Origin: a marine gamma proteobacterium HTCC2143
GTDB taxonomy: Bacteria; Pseudomonadota; Gammaproteobacteria; Pseudomonadales; Dasaniaceae
DNA: 64,000 nt
Direction: 5' to 3'
NCBI GenBank assembly: GCA_000169075.1
Contig: AAVT01000004.1
Location: 124,001-188,000, forward strand
The position numbers and the translations under genes were made by a program. The notes beneath the pieces are model-generated. The model saw only the letters and a list, made by a program, of their open reading frames with translations. It was not told the origin of the DNA and ran no database searches. Below, one piece after another: positions 55,793-64,000 of the stretch (within the stretch, counting starts at the first letter, position 1; every line of letters starts with the position of its first letter).

Positions 55793-56683
55793 ATGTCTAC
55801 CTACGCGTTACTAACTATCTATTCTCTGGCTATTATCTTGGTTTCTTTACTGGGAGGCTGGCTGCCGTCGCGGATACGAATGACTCATACCGGCACTCAG
55901 GTGATGATGAGCTTTGTGGCAGGGCTAATGCTCGGTGTTGCCTGCTATCACTTGCTGCCCCATGCCATTATGACGTTGCCAGGAGAAAGCCGTGTTGATG
56001 AGGCTGTTTGGTGGATGATGATGGGGTTATTGCTGATGTTCGTCTTACTGCGAGCGTTTCACTTCCATCAACATAGCCCCATAGAGCAGGATAGTAGCGA
56101 TTGTGAGTCTGAGCATGGTCATGGTCATGATCATGACCATGGTCCTTCAGGGGTCAGTGCGTTTAGTTGGACTGGCGTTGCCTTGGGCTTGGCTCTGCAT
56201 ACACTCATAGATGGGATTGCCCTCGGCGCAGCAATGCAAGCGGGGGCTTTAGACAATGCGCCTTTAGGGTTGGTGGGTCTGGGGGTGTTCGCAGCTATCT
56301 TCTTGCACAAGCCGTTGGATTCTATGTCGATTACATCATTAATGATTGCCGGCGGCTGGAATGCCCGATCCCGCTTGTTGGTTAATCTCGCATTTTCAGT
56401 CATGTGCCCACTGGGCGCGTTATTGTTTTTCGCCGGTATCGAGTACATTCCAGTGGACGCCAATTGGCTGGTAGGTATTACTTTGGCCTTTTCGGCGGGC
56501 GTGTTCATCTGTATTTCTCTGAGTGACTTGTTGCCTGAGGTACAATTTCACTCCCATGACCGCGCTCGGTTAACGATTGCCTTGCTCGCAGGAGTGATCG
56601 CAGCCTATGGTGTCGGGCTGATGGAGCCCGAACATGATGATTTTTCTCATTCTACCGCTGTTGAGTCACACGACCGCCACTAA
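55793..56683 (+). CDS. ZIP-family metal transporter
   Basis: A 296-residue integral membrane protein of the ZIP family. About eight helices. A cytosolic His-rich loop (residues about 105-117, HGHGHDHDHG) lies between helices 3 and 4. The metal pathway signature is in LGLALHTLIDGIALGAAM, with LHKPLDSMS later. Zinc or iron uptake, or another divalent metal, is likely. The start at 55793 was preferred; the frame opens 17 codons earlier without a ribosome site. It stands alone between cysB and thrH. Confidence 0.9.
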   Translation: MSTYALLTIYSLAIILVSLLGGWLPSRIRMTHTGTQVMMSFVAGLMLGVACYHLLPHAIMTLPGESRVDEAVWWMMMGLLLMFVLLRAFHFHQHSPIEQDSSDCESEHGHGHDHDHGPSGVSAFSWTGVALGLALHTLIDGIALGAAMQAGALDNAPLGLVGLGVFAAIFLHKPLDSMSITSLMIAGGWNARSRLLVNLAFSVMCPLGALLFFAGIEYIPVDANWLVGITLAFSAGVFICISLSDLLPEVQFHSHDRARLTIALLAGVIAAYGVGLMEPEHDDFSHSTAVESHDRH

Positions 56684-56778
56684 TATCAGTCGCTATCTGT
56701 GTTGCGCAGCTTGTCCATTCCCTGTAGATTATTGCGCCTTAAAATCAACGATTTAATAACTGTCATCGGAGCATTATT

Positions 56779-57393
56779 GTGGAAATAGCCTGTCTTGATC
56801 TTGAAGGGGTATTGATCCCTGAAATCTGGATTAACTTTGCTGAAAAGACGGGTATCGATGCGTTAAAAGCCACCACGCGCGATATTCCAGATTATGATGT
56901 TTTGATGAGGCAGCGGCTGAGGATTTTGGATGAAAGCGGGTACGGATTACCTGATATTCAAGCGGTTATCAGTGAGCTTGAGCCCATGGAGGGTGCGGTA
57001 GAGTTTTTGAATTGGTTGCGTGAGCGTTTTCAGGTAATAATTTTGTCGGATACCTTTTACGAATTCGGTATGCCATTTATGAAGCAGTTGGGATACCCGA
57101 CTTTGCTCTGCCACAACTTAGAGGTGAACGGGGATGGCAAGGTTGTTGACTACAAGTTACGCCAGTCCAATCCTAAACGGCAAGCCGTTATTGGGTTTCA
57201 CTCGATGTACTACCGCACTATAGCTGCTGGGGATTCTTACAACGACACCACCATGCTGGCAGAGGCTGATGCGGGTATTCTATTCAAAGCGCCCGATAAT
57301 GTTATTGCTGAATTCCCGCAGTTTCCCGCGGTACATACCTACGAAGCGCTAAAATTGGAGTTTCTTAAAGCGAGTAACCGCAATCTTAGTTAG
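56779..57393 (+). CDS. thrH: Phosphoserine phosphatase / homoserine phosphotransferase ThrH
   Basis: A 204-residue HAD-family phosphatase. The nucleophile is Asp7 in CLDLEGVLIPEIW; ThrH proteins have DLEG where other SerB enzymes have DxDG. ILSDTFYEF is motif II, and AAGDSYNDTTMLAEADAG is the last motif. ThrH of Pseudomonas can dephosphorylate phosphoserine and transfer the phosphate to homoserine. The start is GTG. It converges on pabB, whose stop it overlaps by eight bases. Confidence 0.95.
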   Translation: MEIACLDLEGVLIPEIWINFAEKTGIDALKATTRDIPDYDVLMRQRLRILDESGYGLPDIQAVISELEPMEGAVEFLNWLRERFQVIILSDTFYEFGMPFMKQLGYPTLLCHNLEVNGDGKVVDYKLRQSNPKRQAVIGFHSMYYRTIAAGDSYNDTTMLAEADAGILFKAPDNVIAEFPQFPAVHTYEALKLEFLKASNRNLS

Positions 57394-58762
57394 CGGTAGG
57401 CAAGGGTGGTGGTTGCGACTCCAGTGCTGCCAGCAACTTGTCGATCTTCGTCATACATTCCTGGTACTCACTGTCACAGTTTGAGTCAGCAACAATGCCG
57501 CCGCCAGCCCAGCAGTGTATCTGTTGGTCCTCACAGACCATTGTACGAATAGCTATGTTTGTGTCCATTTGCCCGTCGCAGCTGATGTAGCCCAGTGAGC
57601 CGCAATAAACCCCACGGCGACAGGGCTCTAGCTCTTCGATAATTTCCATGGCGCGCACTTTGGGTGCGCCGGTGATCGAACCTCCGGGAAAGCACCGAGC
57701 CAGTAAGTCTAGTGGTTCTATACCATCCAGCAATTGACCGCTAATGGTGCTTACAAGATGGTGAACTGTCTGGAAGCTTTGCAGTTGGAAGAGTTCATCG
57801 ACTTGGATGCTGCCGGGAACACAAGCCTTACCTAAATCGTTGCGCAATAAGTCAACAATCATCAGGTTTTCAGCCCGATCCTTGCTGCTGCTCAGCAGCT
57901 GGGCAGCAAGAGCCATGTCTGATTTTTTGTCTTTGCCTCGAGCTATGGTGCCTTTGATTGGGGAGGTAGACACTCGTTGATTGTGCGCGTGCAGGAACCG
58001 TTCTGGTGATAGGCTAAGAATACTGCTGGAGGGCATCTTAATATATCCAGAAAACGGCGCCGCAGCTGCCTCGCGCAGTGATAAATACGCCTGCCATGGA
58101 TCTCCTTCGCAGGCGGCGCTGAACCGCTGTGCTAGGTTAATCTGATAACAATCGCCAGCTATTATGTACTGCTGAACTTTTTCAAAGGCGTTCGTGTAGT
58201 CCTGTCTGCTCATATTTGACTGGAATGTTGAGTTCAGTCTGAAGCGCGTTTCTGGTTTGGCTTTTAGGCTCTTCAATCGGGCCCTCACGTCGTTTAGCCG
58301 AGCGCCGTCTGTGCAGGGGTGTGCGACCAAAAGGGTTCGTTGTTGGCGATGATCGACAATCACGGCCCAGCTATAAATGCCAATGCAGGAGTCATCAAGC
58401 TGTAGATCTTTTGGGGCGCGCTGCGGGAGTTGCTCCAGCTGCCTGCCGAGGTCGTAGCCGAAGTAACCCAGTGCGCCACCAACAAAAGGTAGATGGTGGT
58501 CATTGTCGATGCGAGGGGTGAGTTCCTTAAGGGCCTCATCGAGCTCGTGGAAAAAGGTTAGGTTATTCTCGTAAGTACATGATCCTGTTGATTTATTGGA
58601 TAATATTTTTACCGGATCTGCACTGAAAATATCATAGCGTCCACGGGTGGAGTAAGGTCGAGAACTATCGAGGTAAATAGGTAGTTCCAAGTCCAGCATC
58701 TGCTCGAAAAGCGGTGCTGAATCGACTGCATAGGATAGCTCCTCGATGACTAGTTGACGCAT
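57386..58762 (-). CDS. pabB: Aminodeoxychorismate synthase component I
   Basis: PabB, 458 residues, makes 4-amino-4-deoxychorismate from chorismate with the glutaminase PabA, in folate synthesis. The C-terminal chorismate-binding domain carries IKGTIARGKDKKSDMALAAQ, ENLMIVDLLRNDLGKACVPGS and the FPGGSITGAPKVRAMEIIEELEP segment, which distinguishes aminodeoxychorismate synthase from anthranilate synthase. The N-terminal domain is intact. It links with chorismate from aroC and with folE in the same window. It overlaps thrH by eight bases tail to tail. Confidence 0.95.
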   Translation of the reverse strand: MRQLVIEELSYAVDSAPLFEQMLDLELPIYLDSSRPYSTRGRYDIFSADPVKILSNKSTGSCTYENNLTFFHELDEALKELTPRIDNDHHLPFVGGALGYFGYDLGRQLEQLPQRAPKDLQLDDSCIGIYSWAVIVDHRQQRTLLVAHPCTDGARLNDVRARLKSLKAKPETRFRLNSTFQSNMSRQDYTNAFEKVQQYIIAGDCYQINLAQRFSAACEGDPWQAYLSLREAAAAPFSGYIKMPSSSILSLSPERFLHAHNQRVSTSPIKGTIARGKDKKSDMALAAQLLSSSKDRAENLMIVDLLRNDLGKACVPGSIQVDELFQLQSFQTVHHLVSTISGQLLDGIEPLDLLARCFPGGSITGAPKVRAMEIIEELEPCRRGVYCGSLGYISCDGQMDTNIAIRTMVCEDQQIHCWAGGGIVADSNCDSEYQECMTKIDKLLAALESQPPPLPTAN

Positions 58763-59196
58763 TAAAAGATGCCTTGAGCACGTGGCTGACTGCAGAAAGA
58801 GGGAGGCATAACGGTGTGATCTGCCCCCGTTTTGAACAGCGCTAATTGTACGGGCTGTGAGTCGCGCAGGCCAGTATTAATGTGGTTTTGACCGTTCAAT
58901 CGTCAGTGTTTCTGGGCGCTTTTCAGATTGACATTTTGTCTTCAGACAATTATTGTAGGCCCCGATTTGACTGGACTAAGGTGTATATTTTACCCAGTTA
59001 TTGTGTTGTATTTCACGGTGTCATGCGTCGGATTAGCGTCGTTACATAATGGCCGAACTAGCATGAGCTGCAGCATCCCGACGAAAGTGTTTTCTGAGTG
59101 TACAAGCTATTGGCGCTGTTGTTACCTGTTGTCATCGTTGTAAGTCACACTTGAAGCTTCATTACCGGTTTAAATAGTATCTGAGACAGAATAACT
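58763..59196. other. Intergenic region between pabB and the carboxylase genes
   Basis: About 430 bases. It separates the divergent pabB and the acyl-CoA carboxylase genes. A candidate promoter is at 58928-58956 (described separately). No ORF has protein-like composition. Confidence 0.45.
58928..58956 (+). promoter_or_regulatory. Possible sigma-70 promoter for the carboxylase genes
   Basis: TTGACA at 58928-58933 is followed after 17 bases by TATTGT (58951-58956), giving a full -35, optimal spacing and a weak -10. It is about 240 bases upstream of the carboxylase start, so a long leader would result. Only sequence-supported. Confidence 0.4.
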
Positions 59197-60930
59197 ATGA
59201 CTAAATACGCCCATCTAAATCCATCCTTGGAAAACCCCTTTGTAGAAGCCAGAGAACGTGAGTTTGTTGTTCCAGGGCAGATCAACTATGAGCCCGGCCT
59301 CTACGAAGAGTCGCTAAAATCCGGTCAAGCATTAATTGATCGGCCTCGCGTTGCCGCCGGTGTTGTTAATATTGAGAAGCAGCACCTGAAAAATCGAATG
59401 ACGGTTTGGGAGCGATTAGACGTTCTTGCCGATGTTGGCACTGAGCCAACCGTGCTGTTTCAGAACTGGGGTCCCAATCTTGACGGAGCTTCCATTGTAA
59501 CAGCCATTGTTAAAATTAATGGCCGTGACGTGGCAGTGTACGGCCATGATTTTACGGTTAGAGCTGGGTCTATGGATGCGACCAATGGTAAAAAACTAGC
59601 GCGTCTGTTTCAGCTGGCAGGAAAACGAAAAATTCCGCTAGTAGGGATGAACGACAGTGCTGGAGCGTTTATTCCCGCCGGTGTCGGTGGTTTGGAGGGC
59701 TATGCGGAGGCGTTTACCGCACTGCGAAAAATCAGCGGCGTGGTGCCGTCAATTATGTGTATGTTTGGCTTCAATGCCGGAGGCGGCTCCTATCTGCCGC
59801 GGCAAGGTAGCTTTGTCATTCAACCAAACGATACCTTTTTTGGCCTAACCGGCCCCGGAGTGGTGAAATCCGTTTTGGGAGAAGATGTTACGGCGGATGA
59901 ACTCGGTGGTCCCAGTGTTCACAGTCAAACAGGTGTCGCCGATTTTGTCGTACCTGACGAAGTTTCAGCACTGTTGACAGCCAAGCAGCTGCTTAACTAT
60001 TTACCGGCAAACAATAACGAACAAGCACCTTTTCAGCCGACTTCAGACCCGATAGATAGAAAAACCTGGGATATTGATATTTTACTAAGGAAAGCGTTTA
60101 ACTCGCCTACGGGTTATAACACACCATTAGACATTAGCATCTTGATTCAGCAGTTATGTGACCATGGTGATTACTTTGAAATTCAACCTGATAGAGCGCG
60201 CAATACTATTTGCGCATTGGGTCGAATGGGTGGCAATGTTATTGGCTTTGTCGCTAATAATTCGGCGGTCGGCTCCGGCCAAATTGATATCGATGCAGCC
60301 TATAAAAATGCACGCTTTATCCGATTCTGCAATCTTTACAATATTCCCGTTATCTTTATGGAAGACACCACTGGGTTTCGTCCCGGCAAAGATCAAGAGA
60401 GTAATGGTATCGTGCAGGCGGGACGAGCGATGCTCGACGCAATTGTTGATCTGCGAACCCCGCGATTCTTACTGCTAGTCCGTAATGCCTATGGCGGCGC
60501 ATATGCGTCATACAATAATTACCCGACCGGAGCCGATCTGGTTGTGGCACTGCCTACGACGCGGGTTGCTGTTATGGGCCCTGCTGGTGTCGACTTTGTT
60601 TATAAAAAGGAACTGCGACAAATTCGCTCGTCCTCGATTGAGCGAGTTGCGGTAGCCACGGAAGAGCAAATTAACAACGGGTTGTCGGAAAAGGAAGCAA
60701 AAATTGCAGCGCAAGCTGCTGTCGCCGATTGGTCAAAGCGCGAAGAAGCGCTGTTGGCAATTCGTTACGAAAAAGAATTGTTGAATCCTAATGAGGCACT
60801 GAGCTTGGGGTCTATTTCACAAATAGTTATGCCCAGTGATTTGCGTAAGGTGCTCGGCGAGAACATGGCCTTTCATTTAGACCATTATCAGGCAGAACCA
60901 CTAAATGCTGTGCAGCGTGAGTTTTTCTAG
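59197..60930 (+). CDS. Acyl-CoA carboxylase carboxyltransferase subunit (propionyl-CoA type likely)
   Basis: A 577-residue carboxyltransferase with two crotonase-like halves. The first half has [24 protein letters not shown] and [16 protein letters not shown]; the second half has [39 protein letters not shown] and [19 protein letters not shown]. It transfers carboxyl from carboxybiotin to acyl-CoA. Substrate is assigned as propionyl-CoA from the downstream epimerase, not from residues. It pairs with the biotin carboxylase gene, 81 bases on. Confidence 0.9.
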   Translation: MTKYAHLNPSLENPFVEAREREFVVPGQINYEPGLYEESLKSGQALIDRPRVAAGVVNIEKQHLKNRMTVWERLDVLADVGTEPTVLFQNWGPNLDGASIVTAIVKINGRDVAVYGHDFTVRAGSMDATNGKKLARLFQLAGKRKIPLVGMNDSAGAFIPAGVGGLEGYAEAFTALRKISGVVPSIMCMFGFNAGGGSYLPRQGSFVIQPNDTFFGLTGPGVVKSVLGEDVTADELGGPSVHSQTGVADFVVPDEVSALLTAKQLLNYLPANNNEQAPFQPTSDPIDRKTWDIDILLRKAFNSPTGYNTPLDISILIQQLCDHGDYFEIQPDRARNTICALGRMGGNVIGFVANNSAVGSGQIDIDAAYKNARFIRFCNLYNIPVIFMEDTTGFRPGKDQESNGIVQAGRAMLDAIVDLRTPRFLLLVRNAYGGAYASYNNYPTGADLVVALPTTRVAVMGPAGVDFVYKKELRQIRSSSIERVAVATEEQINNGLSEKEAKIAAQAAVADWSKREEALLAIRYEKELLNPNEALSLGSISQIVMPSDLRKVLGENMAFHLDHYQAEPLNAVQREFF

Positions 60931-61011
60931 CAGGCAGATATATAAAGCCTTTTTTATGAGCTGTCGATTACGGTCGCCAAACAAAAAGAATGAGAGCAAA
61001 GGTTAACTACA

Positions 61012-63867
61012 GTGAAAGCAAGTAATGACAACTACCTCAATAACCCGCTGATCCACGCCGACCGAATGTTGAAGCGAAAGTCCTCAGAATGGGTGCGCAG
61101 TTTTAGTTGCGAAGATATGAAGCCGCTGATTATCTGCCGGGGGCCAATTCGTAAGGAAGCAATGGATGTTTTCGATGAAATGGGTGTCCATGGCTACGGT
61201 ATTTTATTGTCAGAAAAAGACTCTATTACCTATGCCAACGCTCTAGCGCCTGAATTACGAAAACTGACAGACCCAAGTCGCGTGCATCGTGTGCCCGATT
61301 ACAGTGGCGCTACCAGGGAAGAGCGTGGACAGCGCATTCAGCAGATCATCCAGATAGCAAAAGATAATGGTTATGACTCTATCTTTACCGGCTATGGATT
61401 TATGGCTGAAGATGAAGAAATGGTTAAGTCGATGGAAGATGCCGGGCTTAATTTTATTGGGCCTTGTTCGAAAACCGTTCATGATGCAGGACTCAAGGAT
61501 GAGGCGAAGAGGACAGCGCTTAATGTCGGCGTCAGTGTTACTCCTGGCGTGGATAACGCAACCACGTTGACGGTGTTATCTAAATATCCCGATCAGCAAG
61601 CCTTGGAAAATCTCTGCAGAGAAAAGTCTTTGGACATTAATTCCGCCGTGCTTGAGAATATGGAGCTGACCCTAGAGGCCAAAGCTGAAGCAGTGCTAAA
61701 TGCCTCTTTGCAGAAGGGTATTGATTTATTTTCTATTGCTGAGCTCGGAGAGGTGCTAAAAAATAGCATTGTTGAGATGTATAGAGGATGGCCAGAAAAT
61801 CGGATTCGTCTAAAAGCAATCTCTGGCGGCGGAGGTAAAGGTCAGCGAATTTTGCAGGCTCCCAGTAGTTTTGAAGGAACGAAAGAAGAAAAGATTGCCC
61901 TAGCAGCCGCTAAAGTGCCCGAGCTAGTATTGGAGATTCTCAACGAAGTAAAATGTAATGGCATTGGCGACAACAAAAATGTTCTCGGCGAGCTGAATAT
62001 AGAAACGACTCGACATCAGGAGATACAGGTCGTTGGCAATGGTGCCTGGTGTATAACCATGGGTGGTCGCGATTGTTCACTGCAAATGCATGAACAAAAA
62101 TTGTTAGAAGTCTCTGTAACAACGGAGGAGCTTTTAACAGCGATAAAAAAAGCAGAAGCCGATGGGAAAAATGCTGAGTTGGAGACGCTGCGAAAAGATT
62201 TAGATATTCTTGACCAGATGGAAACCGAAGCGGCAAAATTTGGGCAAGCAGTAGGACTTGATTCTGTTTCAACGTTTGAGTGTATCGTCGATGGCAGTAG
62301 CCATTTCTTCATGGAAATGAACACGCGGATTCAGGTCGAGCACCGAGTGACTGAGCTTTGTTATAAATTGAAATTTTCTAACCCTGAAGATCACAGTGAT
62401 AGCTTTGTGGTTGAATCGCTGGTAGAGGCAATGGTGCTTTTAGCTCGTCACGGAAAGCGACTGCCGAAGCCAGAACGTCTCCCTAGGGAACATGCATCGG
62501 TGGAAGCTCGTTTGAATGCCACTAATCACGCCTTACAGCCGCATGCGGGCGGTATTATCGAGCAGTGGTCAAATTGCACTGATGGCGAGATTCGCGACGA
62601 CCAGGGAATCAGTTTACATAACCCCGATACTGATGTTTTTATGAAATATCATCTGGCGGGCGCTTATGATTCCAACATTGCGTTACTGTTAACGACTGGA
62701 GAAACTCGACTAACAAGTTACCAGCGGCTGTCAGAAATTATCCGGTGCACAACGTTGCGCGGAAAAGATCTAGCAACCAATCTAGAGTTTCATTACGGTC
62801 TGCTCAATTGGTTTATCGGTAATAACATTAATGCCCGGCCTAGTACCGGATTTATTGTGCCTTATCTGACGGCTGTTGGTCAGTTGAAGGAAGCGGCGAG
62901 TCAAATCGACCTGAGTTTTGCTTATGGTCTGTTGCGCAGCCGTCATCTTGAGCCTATTGATGATGATCGCAAGTCGCTGTTCGTTAGTGTTTTGGATCGG
63001 AAATCAGGGTTGCTTAGACGGCCGATCGATATTATGTTTCAAGAGCCACACCAACTTGCGGGTTGGCTTAGTATCAATCAACATAATTTTAAGGAAGACG
63101 CTGGAAGTATTATTTGGCTGAAAAATCCTATTGATGTTTTGGTTGATTTATACCACTTTCTCAATATGGATTATGTGGAGGGGAACCCCGCTGCCAATAT
63201 GATTTGGAGTCACGATAATGAATTGCTGCAGAAAGCGGTGATGTTTTATCAAACTTTAAAGCAGCGCCTTGGCGTGTTCAATTATTCTGAGTTGGATAGG
63301 GCGGTTGCAAAAGATACGGCGGTTGGCTTCGATGCAGAACAATGGACGGCAATACAATCTGCCCATGCTGGCTACCAAATGGGTACGGAGATTCTGTCAG
63401 TGCTGCCTTATATCGCGGGGAAGACCGGGTTTTTTGATTTGTCTGTAAACGCTGACTTAAGTATTCACATACCTTCTGCATTGACCGATAGCGCTTTACA
63501 AGAGCGGATGGCTAAGATGCTAGCGCCACCACCGGTTGCCAGCTCAGACGAAATACTCTCTGAAAGTGGTGGCATGTTTTACCCCAGAGAGGCTCCAGGA
63601 ATGGAAACCTTTGTCGAAGTAGGCTCCCATTTTAATGAAGGCGACGCTTTGTACATTGTCGAAGTCATGAAAATGTTTAACAAGGTCTATGCGCCTTTTG
63701 CAGGAACCGTTGAGCAAATATTGATGGAAGGCGATGGTGTCATTATTAAGAAGGGACAGCCCCTGTTTAAAATTACACCTGATGAAGACTTTGCTGTGGA
63801 ATCCCCAGAAGATGTTAGCGCTCGACGGCACAGCGCGACTGCTCAGTTTCTCGATACGCTAAAGTAG
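61012..63867 (+). CDS. Biotin carboxylase plus biotin carrier protein fusion, atypical
   Basis: A 951-residue fusion, GTG start. Residues about 35-160 form the biotin carboxylase N-domain (IFTGYGFMAEDEEMVKSMED, with GPCSKTVHDAGLKD). The ATP-grasp glycine loop AISGGGGKGQRI is at 269-280, but about 80 residues separate it from the preceding TPGVD (177-181), against about 22 in E. coli AccC. FFMEMNTRIQVEHRVTEL is the catalytic segment. The C-terminal biotinyl domain holds Lys887 in EVMKMFN, where AMKM is usual. It carboxylates biotin for the partner subunit. Between them lies a helical region of unknown role. Confidence 0.9.
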   Translation: MKASNDNYLNNPLIHADRMLKRKSSEWVRSFSCEDMKPLIICRGPIRKEAMDVFDEMGVHGYGILLSEKDSITYANALAPELRKLTDPSRVHRVPDYSGATREERGQRIQQIIQIAKDNGYDSIFTGYGFMAEDEEMVKSMEDAGLNFIGPCSKTVHDAGLKDEAKRTALNVGVSVTPGVDNATTLTVLSKYPDQQALENLCREKSLDINSAVLENMELTLEAKAEAVLNASLQKGIDLFSIAELGEVLKNSIVEMYRGWPENRIRLKAISGGGGKGQRILQAPSSFEGTKEEKIALAAAKVPELVLEILNEVKCNGIGDNKNVLGELNIETTRHQEIQVVGNGAWCITMGGRDCSLQMHEQKLLEVSVTTEELLTAIKKAEADGKNAELETLRKDLDILDQMETEAAKFGQAVGLDSVSTFECIVDGSSHFFMEMNTRIQVEHRVTELCYKLKFSNPEDHSDSFVVESLVEAMVLLARHGKRLPKPERLPREHASVEARLNATNHALQPHAGGIIEQWSNCTDGEIRDDQGISLHNPDTDVFMKYHLAGAYDSNIALLLTTGETRLTSYQRLSEIIRCTTLRGKDLATNLEFHYGLLNWFIGNNINARPSTGFIVPYLTAVGQLKEAASQIDLSFAYGLLRSRHLEPIDDDRKSLFVSVLDRKSGLLRRPIDIMFQEPHQLAGWLSINQHNFKEDAGSIIWLKNPIDVLVDLYHFLNMDYVEGNPAANMIWSHDNELLQKAVMFYQTLKQRLGVFNYSELDRAVAKDTAVGFDAEQWTAIQSAHAGYQMGTEILSVLPYIAGKTGFFDLSVNADLSIHIPSALTDSALQERMAKMLAPPPVASSDEILSESGGMFYPREAPGMETFVEVGSHFNEGDALYIVEVMKMFNKVYAPFAGTVEQILMEGDGVIIKKGQPLFKITPDEDFAVESPEDVSARRHSATAQFLDTLK

Positions 63868-63910
63868 AAGCTGCGATCATTGACTTTTAACTCCGAAGAA
63901 AGGAACGAAT

Positions 63911-64000
63911 ATGATAACCGCACTTGACCATATTGCCATCGCTGTGCCGGACCTCGAAGCCGGTATTAAGCGATTTTTGGAAGACTTTGGTCTTACGTTT
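63911..64000 (+). CDS. Methylmalonyl-CoA epimerase, N-terminal part
   Basis: An ATG at 63911 with AAGGA upstream opens a frame continuing past the window end: MITALDHIAIAVPDLEAGIK and then RFLEDFGLTF. This is the first strand and helix of a VOC-fold protein with the metal His in DHIAIAVPDLE, a pattern typical of methylmalonyl-CoA epimerases. It starts 43 bases after the carboxylase. The product would convert (S)- to (R)-methylmalonyl-CoA, following propionyl-CoA carboxylation. Only 30 residues are visible, so another VOC protein is possible. Confidence 0.7.
   Translation, partial: MITALDHIAIAVPDLEAGIKRFLEDFGLTF

Noticed and set aside
58928..59143. 71-codon frame in the pabB to carboxylase gap
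   Set aside because: Cys/Ser/Leu-rich composition with no start context; the region is more plausibly promoter and leader.

Overview
The window is a chromosomal segment of a marine-type gammaproteobacterium. The gene set (sucCD, htpG, gpsA-sixA, moaCDE, rmuC, thrH, cysB, a diheme cytochrome c oxidase operon, pyruvate phosphate dikinase and a Na+/alanine symporter) fits the Cellvibrionales/Spongiibacteraceae neighbourhood, but that placement is an inference from content, not a phylogeny. No tRNA, rRNA, CRISPR array, intact insertion sequence or prophage was recognised.

Layout. 0-11 kb is dense housekeeping: the end of sucC, sucD, heat-shock htpG behind a near-perfect sigma-32 promoter, gpsA, sixA, folE, prmB, aroC, a compact moaC-moaD-moaE molybdopterin operon, a flavin reductase and a zinc-ribbon Nudix hydrolase. 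11-14.8 kb holds rmuC, a PrxQ-type peroxiredoxin and small hypothetical genes. 14.8-19.9 kb is a decaying accessory corridor. It contains an AraC-family fragment fused head-to-head to an amidohydrolase fragment (apparently one deletion that removed both 5' ends), a VOC protein, an SDR, a secreted serine hydrolase, and a stop-interrupted small gene. 20-25.6 kb has ppdK and a PLP-dependent decarboxylase-like enzyme.

25.9-32.3 kb is one leftward cytochrome c oxidase operon: subunit II with two C-terminal cytochrome c domains, subunit I, two subunit III-like genes, subunit IV, CtaB and a SCO copper chaperone. 33-38 kb is a second accessory zone. It has a long AT-rich gap, a DUF3622-type gene, a rhodanese, and a cyclase-family gene truncated next to a transposase remnant. 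It ends in a two-gene molybdenum hydroxylase (isoquinoline 1-oxidoreductase-like), which needs the cofactor made by pathways that include moaCDE.

40.6-58.8 kb returns to housekeeping and transport genes: a bacterial TrmY homologue, a methyltransferase, a GPH-type MFS transporter, an AhpD-like protein, a HIT protein, murI, xthA, yajC (away from secDF), a D-cysteine desulfhydrase-like enzyme, an AGCS symporter, alr, a voltage-gated cation channel, a 5'-nucleotidase, a universal stress protein, cysB, a ZIP transporter, thrH and pabB. The right end (59.2 kb onward) is an acyl-CoA carboxylase pair followed by the start of a probable methylmalonyl-CoA epimerase. This points to propionyl-CoA to methylmalonyl-CoA metabolism. 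The biotin carboxylase subunit is unusual in having an extra segment of about 60 residues before its ATP-grasp glycine loop.

No obviously new multi-gene system is visible. The most interesting items are the deletion scar, the truncated cyclase/transposase junction, the resolving-cysteine-less peroxiredoxin, the atypical biotin carboxylase, the channel with an E-D-W filter, the bacterial TrmY and several unexplained inverted repeats.
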